A DNA stretch of 64,000 nt, taken from the NCBI RefSeq assembly GCF_020164555.1, contig NZ_JAIQZB010000013.1, positions 62,001 to 126,000 of the forward strand, in the 5' to 3' direction. The position numbers and the translations under genes are program-made. Shown here piece by piece: positions 1 to 8,782 of the stretch. Every line of letters begins with the position of its first letter. Position 1 is the stretch's first letter. The notes beneath the pieces were generated by a model that was given only the letters and a program-made list of their open reading frames with translations, searched no databases and was not told the origin of the DNA. This stretch comes from Salegentibacter lacus. Its GTDB lineage: Bacteria; Bacteroidota; Bacteroidia; Flavobacteriales; Flavobacteriaceae.

Positions 1-896
1 CCCCCTGCATCTGTGGAAACTACTGCACATTCCATACTCATGGCTTCCAATAGTGCTATAGGAAGGCCTTCGAAGGAGGAAGACATCATAAAGATGTCCA
101 TAGCTTCAAAATAAGGTTTCACATTTGTTTGTAAACCAGTAAAAAAAACTACCCCTTCCAATTCTAAACTTTTCCACTCTTGTTTAATTTCCTCTTCTAA
201 AGGTCCCGCTCCAACGATTATTCCAACAACATTTTTATTATTTTGTCTTAGTTTTTTAATGACCTGTAACCACTCTACCAGGCGTTTTTGAAAACGGAAC
301 ACAGCAACATTTCCTATAACAATGGCAGTATCAGGAATGCCCAAATCTTTTCTAATTGTAGATTTTTGTTCAGGTATAAAGGAATCTGTATTCACTCCGT
401 TTAAAAGGGTTTTTACAGGAATAGTGGGATTAATATTTTTCTGTATGGAAGCTGTCACATCCTTAGAGACACCAAACGCAAGGCTTTGAGAGTTGAAACT
501 TAATTTATTAATGGTTTTTGTAGCTATATGGTATCTTTCCTGCATATTATGTTCAGTATATAAAACCGGGATACCCGTTTGTTGGTAAACCAACCTTCCT
601 ACAAAACCGGCCCAGGGAAGATGGCAATGAATAAGATTTATATTCTTTTCTTTACAATAAGAAATAATTCTTTTATATTGAAGCATCAATCTTATATTAT
701 CCTTTGCCTCGAAACAAGTGACCCTCCCGCCGGAAGCTTCCAAAGCTTCTACCATTTGATTTTTCCAGGGTAGAAAATAAATATAATGGAATTCAAATTT
801 TTCTTTGTTATGAAGCTTAAGAGTTTCTGGTAAAAGCATTTCGGCACCGCCCCTACCCAGGGATTTTATAATATGAAGAATTTTAGTTTTTCTCAT
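1..896 (-). CDS. Glycosyltransferase family 4 (GT-B), C-terminus outside window
   Basis: The gene starts at ATG 896 and stays open to the window edge (298 codons), so its C-terminus lies beyond base 1. The N-terminus has the GT-B opening with a GRGGAE motif near residues 14-19. Near the edge it has the GT4 donor-binding stretch FEGLPIALLEAMS followed by DAGG, the start of the nucleotide-sugar site. It is predicted to transfer a sugar to the growing surface glycan on the cytoplasmic face. It lies 17 bp downstream of the broken sulfotransferase and ends the visible part of the minus-strand polysaccharide locus. Acceptor and donor cannot be read from the sequence. Confidence 0.85.
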   Translation of the reverse strand, partial: MRKTKILHIIKSLGRGGAEMLLPETLKLHNKEKFEFHYIYFLPWKNQMVEALEASGGRVTCFEAKDNIRLMLQYKRIISYCKEKNINLIHCHLPWAGFVGRLVYQQTGIPVLYTEHNMQERYHIATKTINKLSFNSQSLAFGVSKDVTASIQKNINPTIPVKTLLNGVNTDSFIPEQKSTIRKDLGIPDTAIVIGNVAVFRFQKRLVEWLQVIKKLRQNNKNVVGIIVGAGPLEEEIKQEWKSLELEGVVFFTGLQTNVKPYFEAMDIFMMSSSFEGLPIALLEAMSMECAVVSTDAG

Positions 897-913
897 TTTC
901 AATTATTAATTTT

Positions 914-1649
914 TTAGGGATGGGAATTCTTAAATAAATAATGCCATTTGGTTCTCTTAAAATATGTTTTCAATTCTCCATAATTCTCTATCAAATCTTC
1001 CAGGGATTCTCTATTTTGTTTTTTCATTTTAGAGGAAACCTCATAAGTTTCTAGATACATAGCTTTAAAAACTTCATTAAGCGTTTCTTGTTTATCATTA
1101 ACCAAATCTTCATAAAAAATCTCAATATATGGGTGGCTTGAATAAATATTAGAAATATTTTCCCAATAATCCGTGATTAAGGAAAAATATGATTCACAGT
1201 CTTTTGGTTTTAAATCAATAAGGTTATTTCTATGATTAGTATCCCCATCGTCTTTCAGTATATTTTCTTTCCAAATCCCTGTTTTGTGACCTATTTTTAA
1301 AGAAGCATAGGATGCCAATAAATTTTCTCTTTTTAAATGGACAATCAAAATGCTTTTATCATTCTTTATGATCTCCCAGATGCTTTTATCTTGATTATCC
1401 GGGGGTTGATTATATAGCAATTTAAATCCAACAAGTTTTATTTTTTTATTTCTTCGGGAAAAGATTTGATTCCATATCCCCAATGTAGTTTGGCCTTCTA
1501 TATTTTTATATTGCCTTCGCAGCTAATCTCCGGATGGGAGTTTAAAAGGCTAACTAACCAGTTAGATCCAGTTCTGGGAGCCGCGATAATTACAAATTTT
1601 TTATATTTATGACTTCCAAAATAATATTGAAAAACCTACGTATTCCCAT
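914..1649 (-). pseudogene. PAPS-dependent sulfotransferase, two frameshifts
   Basis: Read through two single-base shifts, this is one sulfotransferase of about 240 residues. ATG 1649 follows an AAGAGGA ribosome site and opens a frame lost at a T5 run near 1629-1633. The next frame encodes KKFVIIAAPRTGSNWL, the 5'-phosphosulfate-binding loop (PRTGSNW), then LLNSHPEISCEG. It stops at 1498-1500 just after an A5 run at 1503-1507. Adding one base in each run restores a continuous protein joined to the 189-codon remainder, which has the HLKRENLLASYASL stretch typical of the 3'-phosphate-binding helix. The longest intact frame (914-1483, TTG start) lacks the PAPS loop and cannot be active alone. The gene either is decayed or carries homopolymer sequencing errors. 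The locus makes PAPS at 25-29 kb, so a functional version would sulfate the glycan. Confidence 0.75.
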
Positions 1650-1677
1650 TAATAAAAATTAGTTCCTCTTCTTAAAA

Positions 1678-2754
1678 TTACTTAAGCAAAATCTTCGTAT
1701 ATAACTCTACAAATCTTTCAGCTATTTTAAAATTTACAAATTCTCTGGTCACGTAATTATAAGCATTTTGAATTTGCTCCAAGTTAGGTTCCTCTATAGA
1801 TTTAGTTAATGCGAGAGCAAAAGCAGATTCGTCTCCTTGTTTTATTAAGGCTCCGGTCTTCTCGTCTACTATCTCCTTAATCCCTCCAACATCGTAAGCA
1901 ACAACGGGGGTTCTGCAATACATAGCTTCTAATAACACTCCTGGTAAACCTTCAATAATACTGGGTAAAACTAAAACATCTGCTGCGCTAATATAATCCA
2001 GGGGATTATTCACAAAACCATAGAATTTCACCTCATTAGTTAAACCTTCATTCTTAACAAGGATTTCTATTTCCTCACGAAGGGGGCCATCTCCTATTAA
2101 ATGTAATTTTACATTTTTTTTATTTGAGTTTATTATTTTGAAAATGTTGAGAAGCCCTTTATGGTTTTTCTCAAAACTAAATCCACCCACGTGAACTATG
2201 TGTTTAAATAAATTTGGCTTAAATTCGAATGAATTATGGAGTTCTTTCTCTTCCAACCCAATTGGAATAACCCGTGTCTTATCCTTCAAGAAAGGAAAAT
2301 GACTTAAAAGATCCGTTTTAGAGGCTTGGGAAACGGAGGCTACTCCCGCTATATTTTTGTATAAATATAGATTGAGCTTCTTCTGCAAACTTGATTTCAA
2401 ATACCTCCCCACTTCACTGGCATTTCTAAATACTATTGGTGTTTTCCAACCAAAAATATTTTTTGAAAAAACTGCATATTTTAAAGTATCCCCGGCATTA
2501 GCCTGGATGAAATCGGGTTTAAAATCTTTAATTAATTGATTTAAATTTCGCCAGGCTTTATAATCAATAAATCGGGAATTCGGGTTCCCTCCTAAATTAA
2601 TAATTTCATCTTCCCAATTCAAATTAGCATCTCCTTTAAAAATACTCGCTATCTTAACCTGCAGTCCTAAATCTTTTTGATGCTTTGCCAGTTGGCAAGT
2701 AAAAGTTTCGGCACCCCGGTGTTGGGGTTTTTGAATTAGGTGAAGGATTTTCAT
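1678..2754 (-). CDS. Glycosyltransferase family 4
   Basis: This 358-residue GT-B protein is of normal GT4 length. The N-terminal Rossmann half begins MKILHLIQKPQHRGAE, with the usual Gly-Ala-Glu turn. The C-terminal half carries the donor site: an HVGGFSFEKNHKG segment near residues 188-200, GDGPLREEI, and SIIEGLPGVLLEAMYCRTP with the E-x7-E pair near residues 270-278, then DVGGIKEIV. It starts at the base next to the stop of the upstream formyltransferase-like fusion, so the two are almost certainly co-translated. It probably adds one residue of the repeat unit. Sugar specificity is unknown. Confidence 0.88.
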   Translation of the reverse strand: MKILHLIQKPQHRGAETFTCQLAKHQKDLGLQVKIASIFKGDANLNWEDEIINLGGNPNSRFIDYKAWRNLNQLIKDFKPDFIQANAGDTLKYAVFSKNIFGWKTPIVFRNASEVGRYLKSSLQKKLNLYLYKNIAGVASVSQASKTDLLSHFPFLKDKTRVIPIGLEEKELHNSFEFKPNLFKHIVHVGGFSFEKNHKGLLNIFKIINSNKKNVKLHLIGDGPLREEIEILVKNEGLTNEVKFYGFVNNPLDYISAADVLVLPSIIEGLPGVLLEAMYCRTPVVAYDVGGIKEIVDEKTGALIKQGDESAFALALTKSIEEPNLEQIQNAYNYVTREFVNFKIAERFVELYTKILLK

Positions 2755-4362
2755 TTATAGTTTCTTTTGGGCGTCCAAAACAGAGAAACCTTCAACAAAG
2801 TTAAATGTATGTGCTGCTTTTAGATCTTTCTCCCATTTCGGAAGAATTTCAGTTCTTTTCTCTTCTATAAATTCCGTAGGAGATAATTTTTTAATTTCAT
2901 TTAACTGTATTCCATATCCATATTTTGGAGCTCCTATTTGTGTAGGCCTTAATAATTTGTCATTGTCTTTTAAAATTTTCCCTGCCGGGCGTGCACCTCT
3001 AATATCCAAACTCAATGGATTTAACGGGTGTGGGGTCCACATTTCTGTATCCAATTCTTTGGAATAATATATATGTAAATATTGATCCCGATTACCTCCT
3101 TGAGATAACTTCTCGGTTCCGAAAAGATACCAGTAACCTTCATGAAAATATAGGCTGGCATCATAAATTTGTTTGTTACTAAAAATTTTTTGATGCTTTT
3201 TCCATTTTACAGGAAATTCTTCACACTTATATAACCAGAGTCCATTGGCATCAGCAGATTCAGGTAACATATAATAGTTGGAATCCTCTTTAAAAATAAA
3301 CGGATAAGATAGATGATATTCTTCGTTAATTACTTTTATAGGATTTTCGTTTATTAAATTTCCTTTTTCATCAAATTTAAAAAGACTGATATGTCCGTTT
3401 CCGGAACCTATTTTTACCTCTTCAAAAAATAGATAAAAATTGTCTTTTTCTTTAACTATAAATGGGTCTGCCCAATCGTATCCTTTAGGAGGATAAAGTT
3501 TCTTATATCTAAAAATACTTTTTTCTACAGAGGAATCTTTTCTGAATTTATATAGTATATACCACTGTGGAGCAGATATTTTTTCTATTATCACCTCCTT
3601 AATCCTTCTACTCCAAAAGCTTAGGAGTATTTTTATAGAAGTAATATTAGTTGGGTTTTTGTATAATGGACAAGAATAGAATGGCAATATTTTTTTTTCT
3701 TCATACTTTAATATCCCCTGGCTTAATTCATCCAGAGCTAAATTAAACAACTCTACCCCAGCCCAAAATGCTTCATTTTTATTGCGGTAGAATGATGTAG
3801 TATTTGTTTTAATAAAAGATTTTTTTATCACCCTTCCCCCATCAAGGTCCTCAGAAAGTTTTTGAAGCGTTATTCCCGTCACGTTTTCCCTATTTACCAC
3901 TTCCCAAAAAGCAGGCGGTCCTCCCCTATTAATAGCATTGTCTCCATGATGTAATGACCATACCCCATGCCTGGCGGTATTTAATATATCCCCTTTTAAG
4001 ATACTGAAACCAAAACGAATTAATACATCAAGGTCCAGATTTTTAACTTCTGTTATCTTTTCTTCCGTAAAACGATAACTGTATATTTTCTCGATTCCTG
4101 ATACTTCTATTACCGATATTTCTTCTTCCAGATTACTTATATCTACACTAGTGAAAATATCATTTTTAACTGAAAAAAACTTACGATCTAATGCCTGGGA
4201 AGCACGGTAAATAAAAGAACTATTGGAGGAAAAGGCTGAAACCTCTCTTCTAAGTATTAGAGTTTCTATTTTTAATTGTGGATGATCATTTACAAAGTTC
4301 AAAATTTCATAGTGCCATTTTTTTATAGTCAAACTATCAAGTAAAAATCCTATTTTAATCAT
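2755..4362 (-). CDS. Formyltransferase-like / GINT1-like two-domain protein
   Basis: This 535-residue protein has two recognisable parts. Residues about 1-215 resemble the N10-formyltetrahydrofolate-dependent formyltransferase fold: LHHGD at 137-141 followed by NRGGPPAFWEV, and LDGG at 173-176, match the catalytic His and the downstream catalytic Asp region. Residues about 285-520 resemble the five-bladed glucosamine inositolphosphorylceramide transferase 1 (GINT1)-like domain seen in bacterial polysaccharide loci, with WADPF at 297-301, YPFIF, MLPES and a YDASLY repeat. No signal peptide is present. The gene lies 1 bp below one GT4 and abuts another. By inference it transfers a sugar and/or formyl group to an amino sugar. 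The family name of the second domain rests on recalled motif resemblance. Confidence 0.7.
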   Translation of the reverse strand: MIKIGFLLDSLTIKKWHYEILNFVNDHPQLKIETLILRREVSAFSSNSSFIYRASQALDRKFFSVKNDIFTSVDISNLEEEISVIEVSGIEKIYSYRFTEEKITEVKNLDLDVLIRFGFSILKGDILNTARHGVWSLHHGDNAINRGGPPAFWEVVNRENVTGITLQKLSEDLDGGRVIKKSFIKTNTTSFYRNKNEAFWAGVELFNLALDELSQGILKYEEKKILPFYSCPLYKNPTNITSIKILLSFWSRRIKEVIIEKISAPQWYILYKFRKDSSVEKSIFRYKKLYPPKGYDWADPFIVKEKDNFYLFFEEVKIGSGNGHISLFKFDEKGNLINENPIKVINEEYHLSYPFIFKEDSNYYMLPESADANGLWLYKCEEFPVKWKKHQKIFSNKQIYDASLYFHEGYWYLFGTEKLSQGGNRDQYLHIYYSKELDTEMWTPHPLNPLSLDIRGARPAGKILKDNDKLLRPTQIGAPKYGYGIQLNEIKKLSPTEFIEEKRTEILPKWEKDLKAAHTFNFVEGFSVLDAQKKL

Positions 4363-4363
4363 T

Positions 4364-5515
4364 CTAATTAGCCTTATAGTTTGATACTACATCAGTATAA
4401 AATTTTTCATGCTCCATAGCTATCTTGGCGATATCAAAGCGGGCCTCTGCCTCTTTTCTGGCATTTACAGCATATTCATTCATCAACTCGGGATTCTTTA
4501 AGGCCCAAATTATCTTTTCGGCCATATCTTCGGGATCGCGGTAGGCAAAAAGCCTGGCGGAAAACTTATTTTTTACTGATTCTTCCAGTACAGGGATTCG
4601 GGTTGCAATAATTTGTTTTCCCATAAGCATCGCTTCTACAAGCGCGCCCCCCTGCCCTTCATAATGGGAGGGAAAAAGAAATATATCTGCAGCTTTTAGC
4701 AGAGAAGGAACATCATTACGATTTCCTAATAAAAACACCTTGTCTTCCAAATCTAATTCTTTAATTAAAGATTCAATAACCATTTGGTCATGACCTCGTC
4801 CTGCTATTAGATAAGTTGCATCTGGGTACTTTTCGGATACATTTTTAAAGGCTTTAATCGATTCCAGATAACCTTTTCTTATTAGCAATCTGGCAACTGT
4901 AAGCAAAATAGGACCCTGGCCATATTTGGATCTTATATAGCTTACTTTCTCCTCATCAATCTTATTCCATAATTCCTGAAAATTTCTCCCCCTGTGAATC
5001 ACTTTAACTTTTGTAGGATCTATATTCAGGGCTTTAGAATTATTGGCAATTATTGCATGAGTCAAAGACATAAATCTTGTAACCCTGGGAGCCATTAATC
5101 TGTCTATAAAATGATACACCGAAAGACTAGTTTTTTGTTTAAAAGGCAGTAATTCTATTCTCTCCGGCGAATAACTATCATTAACAAAAGAATTGATAAC
5201 CGGGATATTATTCTTTTTACCCAGGTATCTAGCAAACTGATCGGCCATAAAAAGATTGGAATGTATCAAATCTGGTTCCTCCTCATTAATAATATTTTGG
5301 ATTTCATTTTTTAAGGTAATGATGGAAAATCGGGTGTTTTTATCCAAAGCATAAACTTTAATGCCTTTATTTTCGAAGTCCTTCTTTAATTCTGTCCCCT
5401 TATATAAACTCACAACAATTGGTTCCCAGTTCTTGAGCCTAGCACCTATTTCTAGGGTACTGGTTTCTGCTCCACCTCTTTGTAAGGTATCAAATAAATA
5501 AAGTACTTTTTTCAT
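4364..5515 (-). CDS. Glycosyltransferase family 4
   Basis: The 383-residue GT-B enzyme opens MKKVLYLFDTLQRGGAE. It has the GT4 donor site at about residues 285-305 (FPSHYEGQGGALVEAMLMGK, with the spaced Glu pair), preceded by NRNDVPSLLKAADIFL. Length and domain order are normal. ATG 5515 is 2 bp after the stop of a degraded gene (5518-5856), which suggests it was once coupled to that gene and now depends on transcription reading through the wreckage. Sugar specificity is unknown. Confidence 0.87.
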   Translation of the reverse strand: MKKVLYLFDTLQRGGAETSTLEIGARLKNWEPIVVSLYKGTELKKDFENKGIKVYALDKNTRFSIITLKNEIQNIINEEEPDLIHSNLFMADQFARYLGKKNNIPVINSFVNDSYSPERIELLPFKQKTSLSVYHFIDRLMAPRVTRFMSLTHAIIANNSKALNIDPTKVKVIHRGRNFQELWNKIDEEKVSYIRSKYGQGPILLTVARLLIRKGYLESIKAFKNVSEKYPDATYLIAGRGHDQMVIESLIKELDLEDKVFLLGNRNDVPSLLKAADIFLFPSHYEGQGGALVEAMLMGKQIIATRIPVLEESVKNKFSARLFAYRDPEDMAEKIIWALKNPELMNEYAVNARKEAEARFDIAKIAMEHEKFYTDVVSNYKAN

Positions 5516-5517
5516 AA

Positions 5518-5856
5518 TTAGAAAGAAAATCTTTGATGCCTATAAAAAGTAATCTTTAAAGGCAAGAATTCATATAAGGATTTAACAACCTTAATTTTAA
5601 ACGATCTAAAGTCTCTAGGGATTTTGTTATAATAATACTTTGCTGTTTTTGAGATGCCAAATAATAATTTAACCACACCAAATTTATGATAATATTTCTT
5701 TTGTAATTCCCTATCCTTTCCAAAAACGAAAAAAGTGATCGAATAAAAAATAATCTAATCAATTTTAAAAACACAAAGAGTCAGTATCCTATTTCTGATA
5801 ATTTTTCTATAATTAAACTTTAACCCATTTTCTAAGACTATTTATAATAAAGTTTT
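5518..5856 (-). pseudogene. Degraded gene, C-terminal fragment in several frames
   Basis: No single frame covers this interval, but pieces read like one protein tail. The best piece is open from 5754 to 5521 and ends at TAA 5518-5520; it includes KKYYHKFGVVKLLFGISKTA and YEFLPLKITFYRHQRF. Upstream, another frame gives LDYFLFDHFFRFWKG and a third gives IIEKLSEIGY. Joining them needs at least two shifts. No start codon or N-terminal half remains. I do not recognise the family. Position between two glycosyltransferases suggests a former glycan biosynthesis gene. The 72-codon GTG-start frame here (5556-5774) cuts across the better frame and is unlikely to be a real protein. Confidence 0.5.
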
Positions 5857-7044
5857 TTATTCCGGAATAAGTATTTTCGAAATTATTTTTAATGCTGAAT
5901 TCCGGGGATTTTGGCTAATATTCAAGTATTTCGGATCGTAGAAAAACTCAAATTTTTTATGATCTAGATGTTTATCTAAATTTTTTGAATCCACAAAAGG
6001 TATGCCTGAGTATTTATTAAATTTATCAAGATCAACATTATAGGATATGTTGAGTTGAAAACATGCTTTCTTCTTAAGATAAGTTTCTAAAAGTAATGTA
6101 GAATTTACAGAATAATAAAAATCAAATTCATTAAGAAAATAATCCGAATCATTTTTATCTGGAAAAAAATCAACTTTGGAAATGTTCTCTTTGCTTAAAC
6201 TTTTTCGAATGTCTTCTCTGGGATGAGGTTTATAATATAGGTCTATATTTTTTTTAAGTAGAAAATCAGCTAGGTCTGACACTGCCCTATTATATGGCTG
6301 AAAAATATTGGGCCATACTTTGTAAAATTGTTGTCCTATAAAGACTGCTTTTTTATTTATAATTTTAAAAGGTAAGATTATTCTATCTTTTTCACCAATT
6401 TCACTTTTAAAATAAGGGTTTCCAATAATTATATTTTTTTCATTAACACCTTGAGATTGATATAATTCTTTAAAATAATCACCATACACAATAAAATGAG
6501 TGGCAATATTTTTTTCAAACCAAAGAACTTTAGTATCATTTAAATTATAAATACCATGCTGAATGGTAATAACATTTTTATTTAATTTAGCTAGATAAAA
6601 GCCAATAAAGGTCATCAGAATTGTTGGATGACCACATATAAGGTGATCAATTTTTTGATTCCTGATAAATTTCAAAGTTTTAGTTTCAGCAGCATTAAAT
6701 AATATCCTCTGGATAACTTTAACATTAAACAAAAAGGCAAAAAGCAACAACATCTCAATAAATAATAATGGTCTAACCTCCTCATTATTTTCATTAAATA
6801 TTAGAACTTTCCATCGCGAATTATCAGGCACCCAATCTTTTTGAGGAGCATCATTTAAAATAGTCCCTTGTATATCATTATGTGGGTGTCTTTTAGAATG
6901 TTTTAATAATAGAATATAGATGGTTTTAAGAATCTTCCTAATAAACCCTTTGCGCCTAATTTTGTGATGAATTGAATTTCTTATCCCAGAATAAAGAATA
7001 TTATTAATCTCGGTATCAGAAAATTTAAAAAGATTTCTCATCAT
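5857..7044 (-). CDS. Putative GT-B glycosyltransferase of surface glycan synthesis
   Basis: This 395-residue protein has the layout of a CDP-glycerol/sialyl-type GT-B transferase. Features are an IQHGIYNL segment in the middle (a conserved HG turn), HFIVYGDYFKELY followed by IIGNPYF, then YYKPHPRED and a late SVNSTLLLETYLKK stretch that resembles the S-S/T-x-x-E pattern at the nucleotide site of capsule and sialyl transferases. A hydrophobic or basic N-terminus suggests membrane association. Given the adjacent nonulosonate operon it may use a CMP-activated sugar, but that is inference. A different frame stays open past its stop (to about 5819), so its C-terminus may be slightly frameshifted. 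Confidence 0.6.
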   Translation of the reverse strand: MMRNLFKFSDTEINNILYSGIRNSIHHKIRRKGFIRKILKTIYILLLKHSKRHPHNDIQGTILNDAPQKDWVPDNSRWKVLIFNENNEEVRPLLFIEMLLLFAFLFNVKVIQRILFNAAETKTLKFIRNQKIDHLICGHPTILMTFIGFYLAKLNKNVITIQHGIYNLNDTKVLWFEKNIATHFIVYGDYFKELYQSQGVNEKNIIIGNPYFKSEIGEKDRIILPFKIINKKAVFIGQQFYKVWPNIFQPYNRAVSDLADFLLKKNIDLYYKPHPREDIRKSLSKENISKVDFFPDKNDSDYFLNEFDFYYSVNSTLLLETYLKKKACFQLNISYNVDLDKFNKYSGIPFVDSKNLDKHLDHKKFEFFYDPKYLNISQNPRNSALKIISKILIPE

Positions 7045-7143
7045 TTTATTTCAAATATTAAACTAGATTCTCAATTAAAGTTGTTTTTATTTTCTTACCA
7101 ATAAATTCTTAAAAAGATTTAGAGATTAACATTATACAAGAAA

Positions 7144-7467
7144 TTAGAATATCATATTTATATCGGCAATAACCTCCTCTGCTCTTTTATCTATACCCGC
7201 ATATATAAAGTGATTGTGGTCTTTACCTTTCTTATGTTTTTTTTAACTCCTTGTTATAAGCACATCGCATTAAATAACTCACAGCAATCTTTAATATTTG
7301 CCATTATGCTATTTTCATCCAAATGTAATTGGTTAACTGACATAAACCTAGCTGAAAAGCATAAGTTCTTTACCAATTTTTTTCAAAACATTTTCCAAAA
7401 AGGTAGATGCAGAATTGACCTGGTCACGAGTCAAACGAAATGCGATTTTATAATTTAGATCATTTCT
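7144..7467 (-). pseudogene. Degraded gene remnant in three frames
   Basis: This interval has coding character but is broken. One frame (7467-7348) gives FRLTRDQVNSASTFLENVL and KKIGKELML before a stop. A second gives MSVNQLHLDENSIMANIKD and CCELFNAMC before a stop near 7258. A third gives KGKDHNHFIYAGIDKRAEEV, ending at TAA 7144-7146. Together they read as the tail of one protein of unknown family that has lost its start. It lies between two putative glycosyltransferases. No intact gene exists from 7045 to 7499; the plus-strand 82-codon frame here is not credible. Confidence 0.45.
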
Positions 7468-7499
7468 CTAAAAAAAGTAAGTTATTTTATATATTTTTA

Positions 7500-8723
7500 T
7501 CAGGAAATATCTAGTAATTTTTGAATTTCATCACCTACTACATTACTAAATCTTTGATCAGATAGAAAGTAATATTTGCCAAAAGTTGCCATCCTTTCAG
7601 TTTCATTAATTTTATATATTCCTTTAGAAGTGATGATATTTTCAACAAACTCGGTAAAATCTTTTTGATTGTGTGCAAAATTAAAAACAAGAAATTCATC
7701 CTCATTAGGATCTACAAGTAATTCTTGTTGAGGTTTTACGGTATCACCCCAATAGGGAATCAAAATTGCCGCCCGTGATAATAAACTTTCTAAGATAGAA
7801 TTTGAATTGAAGGAAATAATTAGCTTGCTAACTTCAAATGGTTTTGTAAATTCCATTAAATAAGATAAATGAATATTGGGTTTGTTTTTACAATAATCAT
7901 TTAAAATTTTATAATCGTAATCACTTTTACATTTTATTAAAAACTGTTGATCAGGATATTTATCAGCGAGGTTCAGAAATATATTAAGAATCTCAAAAAA
8001 GGTTTGATTACCATCGTATAGCCCATCTATAAATGAAAATAAAGTTATATAATTTCTAGAGGTGTTTTTATAATTTAAATCTGAAATCATATCCATTCTA
8101 GGGCATCCTGTTACTATAATTTCATCTTTTTTACCAATTTTAGACTGTAATAACAATTTTCGAGTTTGTTCTCCATATACAAATATTCGGTTTCCCTTAA
8201 AATTATAATTGTTATAATAACGAGATAAACCGCGTTGAAAAGAAAGAGGCATTAAATAATGTTCTCTGGACAATCCAATGTACATAATACTAGAATGACT
8301 TTTAAATGCAAAATCTTCGTAATAGTCAAAATTTGCGCTCAAAATAAATTTTAGATCATATGACCCAAAATATTTTAAATATTTTAAAAAAGAAGCAGCA
8401 AATAATTTAGATTTATAAACCGCATCAGGATATTCTAGCAATCCATCTTGATAGAAAGTTTGATCTAAATTTGGAAGCCAGGGTTGTGCGAATTTTAAGA
8501 TATTGAATGGCAACTCAATAAAATTAAACCTCTTTTCATATTTTTTCAAGGCACGGACATCAAACACGTTACTTCTTCGTGTTAGACAAAGTACTGTAAT
8601 ACCTTTTCTCCTTCCATTTTTAATAAATACGTAAATAAATAATATGAAAGCTGATAATCTTAAAAGTCCAACCTTACTAAAAAAAGAAATTAAATATTTT
8701 AATCCTGTACCTATAATATTCAT
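7500..8723 (-). CDS. Putative surface carbohydrate transferase (GT-B-like)
   Basis: The 407-residue protein begins with a basic, hydrophobic stretch (residues about 5-35) likely to associate with the membrane. The middle has FVYGEQTRKLLLQ and VTGCPRMDM, a GxPRxD signature found in capsule-type GT-B transferases. The C-terminal half has FLIKCKSDYDY and LIISFNSNSILESLLSRA, again a Ser/Asn-rich turn before a conserved Glu as in CDP-glycerol and sialyl-type transferases. It lies 59 bp below pseI, so a role in transferring the pseudaminic-acid-type sugar is plausible but inferred. The DNA is noticeably richer in A/T runs than the pse genes above it. Confidence 0.5.
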   Translation of the reverse strand: MNIIGTGLKYLISFFSKVGLLRLSAFILFIYVFIKNGRRKGITVLCLTRRSNVFDVRALKKYEKRFNFIELPFNILKFAQPWLPNLDQTFYQDGLLEYPDAVYKSKLFAASFLKYLKYFGSYDLKFILSANFDYYEDFAFKSHSSIMYIGLSREHYLMPLSFQRGLSRYYNNYNFKGNRIFVYGEQTRKLLLQSKIGKKDEIIVTGCPRMDMISDLNYKNTSRNYITLFSFIDGLYDGNQTFFEILNIFLNLADKYPDQQFLIKCKSDYDYKILNDYCKNKPNIHLSYLMEFTKPFEVSKLIISFNSNSILESLLSRAAILIPYWGDTVKPQQELLVDPNEDEFLVFNFAHNQKDFTEFVENIITSKGIYKINETERMATFGKYYFLSDQRFSNVVGDEIQKLLDIS

Positions 8724-8782
8724 TAAAATTTTGATATTAAAGGAATATTTTAAAATTCCTAAAGATTAGTTTAAGAAAAAAA

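Noticed and set aside
914-1483. Intact 189-codon gene starting at TTG 1483
   Set aside because: It lacks the PAPS loop, which lies just upstream in another frame; it is better described as the remainder of a frameshifted sulfotransferase.
7210-7458. 82-codon plus-strand frame in the gap between two glycosyltransferases
   Set aside because: The opposite strand carries convincing protein-like fragments in the same bases; the plus frame has no recognisable features.
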